NCBI GenBank assembly: GCA_012329085.1
Contig: JAAXQB010000285.1
Span: 1-19,316 of the forward strand
Source of the DNA: Methanosarcinales archaeon
Lineage (GTDB): Archaea; Halobacteriota; Methanosarcinia; Methanosarcinales; Methanosarcinaceae
Length of the DNA stretch: 19,316 nt
Direction of reading: 5' to 3'
In this document: positions 15,840 through 19,316 of the stretch, piece by piece
Position numbering within the stretch: position 1 is the stretch's first letter
Layout of the letters: every line of letters begins with the position of its first letter
Position numbers and translations under genes: made by a program
Notes under the pieces: model-generated
Databases searched by the model: none
What the model saw: the letters and a program-made list of their open reading frames with translations, nothing else
Told to the model about the DNA's origin: nothing

Positions 15840-16943
15840 TTAATTCTCCTCTAATTTTTTAACTGTTCCAAATACTTTTTTAAATGTATTCTGTAACGAT
15901 TTTGGTAAATCCTCTGCAAGTCGTAATGCATCCCTTGTGACTAAAATTGCATCAGTTGGACATGCCCTTGCACATGCTCCACAAGATACACACCTTTCTT
16001 TATAAACATCCAATTTTTTAGCAGTTGGTACTGTTCTTGGCTGTAATGGTGCACTCCATCCTTTAGTATAATCATAATGCTTTTCAATATCTGGGTATTG
16101 AGTTAATGGGAAATAAAGGGCAGCACATGGGCATATTTCCACACAAGTTCCACATCCTTCGCATTTATGATCTTGGATTTCAATTGTCCCATCCAATGGT
16201 TTTTCAATTACAATGTTATTATGTGGGCATGAAGTTTCACACCATCCACACCACGCACATTCATCTTCATTAATAGATACAGTACCTTCAATTTTTATTT
16301 TATTTATATGATCTCCAGTTTTAATAACAGATAGTGTATCAGTTGGACATGCTCTTGCACATATTCCACACATAATACATTTACTTTCATCTAATTCCAA
16401 TCTCTCAAACCGTGCAGGTGTTTCAGCTGAACTTATTCTTTCCTTTACACTCAATCCACCTCGCTCTACAATTAATGCATCTGTTGGGCATATATCCTCA
16501 CATATTCCACAGTAAATACATCTATCCATTTCCATTTTAAATTCCCCTCCTGCATATGATGAGATAGAAGGCATATTTCTTTTAACATCAATACAACTTC
16601 TTGGGCAAGTTTCGATACATAGATTACATGCATCGCAATCGCTACCCGTAACACATTTACCTGCATTACTAGTTATACCTTTAATTCCATTGGTATCAAT
16701 CGAAAGTGCATCAAACATGCATATTTTAGCACACATCCCACACATTATACATTTTTCGCTTACATAAATGTAATCCGCATCTACAACATTTTTTGCAACT
16801 GCACCTGTTGGCCCAAGTCTAATTGCATTGGGTTTGCATACTTCTGCACACATTCCACAACCTGTGCAATTGTCTTTTGTATATACAAGCTCCCTCATTT
16901 TTTTTGAAGTACCTTTTTTGGCAACTACCTTTTTAATTTTCAT
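15840..16943 (-). CDS. fwdF: Formylmethanofuran dehydrogenase subunit F (8x[4Fe-4S] polyferredoxin)
   Basis: A 367-aa polyferredoxin. Eight CxxCxxCxxxC motifs are visible, starting at residues 26, 65, 103, 142, 189, 229, 261 and 318, which predicts eight [4Fe-4S] clusters. It wires electrons between the Fwd catalytic core and ferredoxin, or a heterodisulfide-reductase complex in some methanogens. The third motif is preceded by an extra Cys97 and followed by Cys117. It is the first gene of the operon, with an AAGGAGAG site directly upstream of the ATG. The basic N-terminus (MKIKKVVAKKGTSKK) is common in FwdF. It is intact. Confidence 0.95.
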   Translation of the reverse strand: MKIKKVVAKKGTSKKMRELVYTKDNCTGCGMCAEVCKPNAIRLGPTGAVAKNVVDADYIYVSEKCIMCGMCAKICMFDALSIDTNGIKGITSNAGKCVTGSDCDACNLCIETCPRSCIDVKRNMPSISSYAGGEFKMEMDRCIYCGICEDICPTDALIVERGGLSVKERISSAETPARFERLELDESKCIMCGICARACPTDTLSVIKTGDHINKIKIEGTVSINEDECAWCGWCETSCPHNNIVIEKPLDGTIEIQDHKCEGCGTCVEICPCAALYFPLTQYPDIEKHYDYTKGWSAPLQPRTVPTAKKLDVYKERCVSCGACARACPTDAILVTRDALRLAEDLPKSLQNTFKKVFGTVKKLEEN

Positions 16944-16967
16944 AAACTCTCCTTATCGAATAATTGT

Positions 16968-17049
16968 GTTATATATCTATAATTAAAAACTTTTTTTTGA
17001 GTAAAAATTTTTGTATGTGATTTCCATCCCTTCTATATTTTTTATATAT
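16968..17049 (-). promoter_or_regulatory. Likely promoter region of the fwd operon
   Basis: Two TATA-like boxes are seen on the minus strand: ATATATAAC (16976-16968) and ATATATAAA (17049-17041). The nearer one would start the RNA within or just before the AAGGAGAG ribosome-binding site (16956-16948). The farther one gives a leader of about 75 bases that includes the whole site and is therefore preferred. No clear operator is visible. Confidence 0.4.
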
Positions 17050-17299
17050 GTTATATTAAAAAAATTCTATTATTTAATTTTTGATTCTATAATCAAATCG
17101 TCCACATAATAATTTTAACAAGTATATTTTAAAATATTTTAAAACAATTTTTTTATTGTATATAATTTTACAAATTAAGTATAGTAAGAAAATTTAATTT
17201 TATAGTTGTATATTAACTTATAAAGTTATATACTCAATAAATTTTCAATTTCTCGAAAAAAAATTTTAAATTTTTAAAAGAAATGTTGCATTTTCATTT
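17050..17299. other. Start of the 2.4-kb gene-free right end
   Basis: From 16944 to the window end at 19316 I find no credible gene, tRNA or rRNA on either strand. This first part is very A/T-rich sequence upstream of the fwd promoter. Most of the remainder is made of hairpin repeats, listed separately. The stretch 17811-18271 is likewise A/T-rich spacer with nothing recognisable. Confidence 0.6.
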
Positions 17300-17352
17300 T
17301 TAATAGCCCATTTGAAACAAATGGGCGTTTGCTTATTTGAAACAAATAGAGC
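17300..17352. repeat. Two tandem triloop hairpins
   Basis: Flank TAATA, hairpin one at 17306-17326 (arms GCCCATTTG and CAAATGGGC, loop AAA), linker GTTT, and hairpin two at 17331-17352 (arms GCTTATTTG and CAAATAGAGC, loop AAA, one bulge). The arms differ from those at 4627 yet pair perfectly in hairpin one: the change from CGTTCG to CATTTG is compensated on the other side. Confidence 0.8.
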
Positions 17353-17450
17353 ATTAGCACATAAATTGTAAAAATCATTATAATAAATGATTGATATTGA
17401 TTGATATTATATATTTAACATTCATTCTAAATGAGTTCGAGAAAAAATTT

Positions 17451-17525
17451 AATAGTTCATTTGGAACAAATGAGCGTTTGCTTGTTCAGAATGAACAATC
17501 GTTTGCTCATTCAAAATGAATGCGC
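17451..17525. repeat. Three triloop hairpins in exact 25-nt tandem
   Basis: Hairpins at 17455-17475, 17480-17500 and 17505-17525 are each 21 nt, separated by identical GTTT linkers. Arms are GTTCATTTG/CAAATGAGC (loop GAA), GCTTGTTCA/TGAACAATC (loop GAA, inner 7 bp paired) and GCTCATTCA/TGAATGCGC (loop AAA, one mismatch). The 83-nt tail repeat begins at 17524. Confidence 0.85.
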
Positions 17526-17606
17526 GTTAGCATATAATTTGTAAATGCATGGTTTCTAAAAGAAAATATGTATTAGAAAACTTATGATTTTCGCATTATG
17601 TAATAA
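17524..17606. repeat. Dispersed 83-nt A/T-rich repeat, copy 2
   Basis: The partner of 8281-8363, aligning without gaps. It directly follows the three-hairpin array and includes AGAAAACTTATGATTTTCG, which resembles the small hairpins GAAAAC/GTTTTC at 17663-17679 and GAAAAT/ATTTTC at 17782-17798. Confidence 0.65.
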
Positions 17607-17619
17607 GAAAATTTTTTAA

Positions 17620-17810
17620 TAGCTCATTCGGAAAATTCATTTTCAAAGAGAATATATGTTGGAGAAAACCGAATGTTTTCGACAGCCCATTCAGAACGAA
17701 TATGTGCAATAACTCAAACTTTTCAGAATACACATAAACGCCCGTTCGTTCCGAACGAGCTCTCCAAAGGAGTGTGTTCTAGAAAATTTTTGATTTTCGA
17801 ATGTACACTA
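17620..17810. repeat. Decayed cluster of triloop hairpins and GAAAA/TTTTC hairpins
   Basis: It begins with the left arm GCTCATTCG and loop GAA (17622-17633) whose right arm is missing. Then come a hairpin GAAAAC/GTTTTC (17663-17679), an imperfect CCCATTC/GAATATG unit (about 17687-17704), a well-kept hairpin at 17740-17760 (arms GCCCGTTCG and CGAACGAGC, loop TTC, one mismatch), and GAAAAT/ATTTTC (17782-17798). Confidence 0.6.
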
Positions 17811-18271
17811 TCCCGTTTCTCATAAATGAAATAAATTAAACTCTGTTTAAGTCAAATATGCTTTTATAGATTATATTAAACTTTTGGAATAATATATCAT
17901 TTTAACATATAAATAGTTTTTCATTTTTTGAAAAAAACCTAACAAACCTTAACAATTTAAACAGTATTAGTAAATTTAAATCAATGATATGCTACTTGTT
18001 TTAATGTTAATTTTTGGGATTAGCGATTATTACTTAAAGCATACAGTCTAACATCAAATAAAAATATTTATATATGATTGTTTAAATTTTACCATATGGA
18101 ATTAAAATATATTACGACATCATAAAAAGAATAATTTAAATATATTACTTTATAGTGAATTATCTAAAAATTATCATCATTTTCAATTTTATATTTACAA
18201 TAAGTTAGGTTTTTATAATCAAAACCAATCAATTAATGCGGCACAATCAACAAATGTGATGATATTTTTAA

Positions 18272-18478
18272 ATTTTTTAGAGTTTATTCAGAATGAATGA
18301 GCGTAACCACTCATTCTTTCGAAAATTTTCAGAGAAAATTTACTATTCAGAAAGTTCTCGAAGAGAACTTTCTTCTAAAAATTTTTTTTTGAAAAATTTT
18401 GTTTTAAAATTTCTTTCAGAAATTTTATTCAGAATGAGTTTAAAAAAATCTTTGATAGCTCATTCAGAATGAATAAGC
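18272..18478. repeat. Composite hairpin element with an internal 110-nt insertion
   Basis: Hairpin one is at 18282-18302 (GTTTATTCA/TGAATGAGC, loop GAA). Hairpin two starts ACTCATTCT with loop TTC (18309-18320), but its right arm AGAATGAGT appears only at 18431-18439. The intervening 18321-18430 holds further triloop hairpins: AAATTTTC/GAAAATTT with loop AGA (18323-18341), GAAAGTTCTC/GAGAACTTTC with loop GAA (18350-18372), and AAAATTTCT/AGAAATTTT with loop TTC (18406-18426). A last hairpin GCTCATTCA/TGAATAAGC (18458-18478) follows. Confidence 0.75.
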
Positions 18479-18559
18479 GTTATTTGATGATATATGCATT
18501 ATAATTTTTTTATACAATATTATATTACTATAATTTTTTACTTTACATTAATTATACAT

Positions 18560-18850
18560 TCTACCCAATCACATGTCTAACTGATGTACATAGACATTCA
18601 TTTCATAGAGAAATTTTTTTTTCTCGCCCATATTACCACTTGTACTTTATTCACGCAGTAAAATGTATATTTAAAAATAATTTCAATTGGATTGTATTTC
18701 ATTATTAATGGAAAAAATAACTTGACTTTGTCATATTATAAATATTTCTCCTTCATTTCAGCACAATTTCCTATTCAATACTATACTTTTCACTCTTCTA
18801 TGCGTATACCATACAGCTATTCCCGTCCACTTCTTCTCCACACACCCTAA
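18560..18850. other. Pyrimidine-rich, relatively C-rich island of unknown nature
   Basis: Unlike its surroundings this stretch is rich in C and T on the plus strand (for example TTCCCGTCCACTTCTTCTCC near 18820), hence purine-rich on the minus strand like the coding strand of nearby genes. Reading frames are all short. It could be a non-coding RNA on the minus strand or the relic of a decayed gene; I cannot tell. Confidence 0.25.
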
Positions 18851-19038
18851 ATTTTACTTATTGAATTTTTAATCTTAAATTAAGCACATAATAAGTAAAA
18901 AATGAAATATCTATAGATTCAAGACTTGATATTTTAATTATTTATCAAAAATATCATAAAAAACACATACTTAACAGTATATGTGGATAAATTCTATTTT
19001 TATTCCAATGGAATATTAATGCTCCGAATATCTCAAAC

Positions 19039-19092
19039 GAGCAAACGCTCGTTCGTTCCGAACGAGCAAACGCTCGTTCGTTCCGAACGAGC
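19039..19092. repeat. Near-perfect tandem hairpins with 25-nt period, reverse orientation
   Basis: Two identical 25-nt units (19039-19063 and 19064-19088) plus a final GAGC. They form hairpins 19047-19067 and 19072-19092, each with arms GCTCGTTCG and CGAACGAGC and loop TTC, joined by AAAC. The following TATCAAAAAA is the reverse complement of the TTTTTTGATA flank at 4617, so this copy is inverted relative to that one. Confidence 0.85.
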
Positions 19093-19316
19093 TATCAAAA
19101 AACTATTTTTAATTAGCTTTTAGATGAGCATGAATCTTCAAGAATAATTGGATAATCCATTTTAAATCCATAAAGCAAGCTGTCTTAAAAAACAACTTTT
19201 TACAATAGTTCAAAGTTCTTAAAATCTTATAACAATAAAGTTAACATCTCAATCCTCTTAAATTTTATGCAAACATAAATCAAAATTCACATATTTTACC
19301 GAAAATTTTAAAAAAA

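Noticed and set aside
16472..16666. Minus-strand 64-aa frame inside fwdF
   Set aside because: It is an out-of-frame reading of the cysteine-rich polyferredoxin.
17451..17525. CRISPR array
   Set aside because: The repeating unit is itself a hairpin with only a 4-nt constant linker; there are no unique spacers of 30-40 nt and no cas genes.

Overview
The window looks like a piece of an A/T-rich euryarchaeal genome, probably a methanogen or a methane- or alkane-oxidising relative. The reasons are a complete set of formylmethanofuran dehydrogenase subunits, an A-type flavoprotein of the F420H2-oxidase kind, an MTH865-family protein, an archaeoflavoprotein, and the archaeal HMG-CoA synthase/thiolase/DUF35 cluster. 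Nearly every gene lies on the minus strand, most starts have a Shine-Dalgarno sequence, and TATA-like boxes sit in front of several transcription units. I cannot name the genus.

Layout. Positions 1-102 are clearly richer in G+C than everything else and look foreign or chimeric. They abut a decayed, frameshifted IS4-like transposase remnant (103-690). A mevalonate-entry operon follows on the minus strand (4539 down to 1157): XRE-type regulator, HMG-CoA synthase, thiolase, DUF35 bridging protein. A perfect 20-bp palindrome abuts the regulator's TATA box. On the plus strand (4749-5243) are phased TTGATAC repeats, a small winged-helix gene split by a -1 frameshift at an A AAA AAG site, and a small unknown gene. 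Redox and oxygen-defence genes come next, all on the minus strand: rubrerythrin; an Isf / rubredoxin / AfpA operon (the rubredoxin is only 54 aa); and an MTH865-like protein / flavodiiron FprA pair. A small AhpD-like protein without its cysteines then precedes the large fwd operon. Read 5' to 3' on the minus strand, that operon is fwdF-D-B-G-A-C followed by a gene resembling the epsilon subunit (CdhB) of CO dehydrogenase/acetyl-CoA synthase, ending at a hairpin/T-rich terminator.

How the genes work together. Fwd reduces CO2 and methanofuran to formylmethanofuran with low-potential ferredoxin electrons, or runs in reverse. The oxygen-sensitive enzymes of such a cell fit the neighbouring O2/peroxide-scavenging proteins (rubrerythrin, FprA, rubredoxin) and ferredoxin-linked flavoproteins (Isf, AfpA). 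The thiolase/HMG-CoA synthase/DUF35 set starts isoprenoid lipid synthesis.

The most unusual material is non-coding. A dispersed family of perfect or near-perfect hairpins occurs only between genes: 9-10 bp stems closed by a three-base loop, mostly GAA or its complement TTC. Arms differ between copies but stay complementary. Copies are often in tandem with a 4-nt GTTT linker, giving an exact 25-nt period, and one copy appears to carry a 110-nt insertion at its loop. The gene-free 2.4 kb at the right end (16944-19316) is dominated by these elements. I recognise no described family that matches them.
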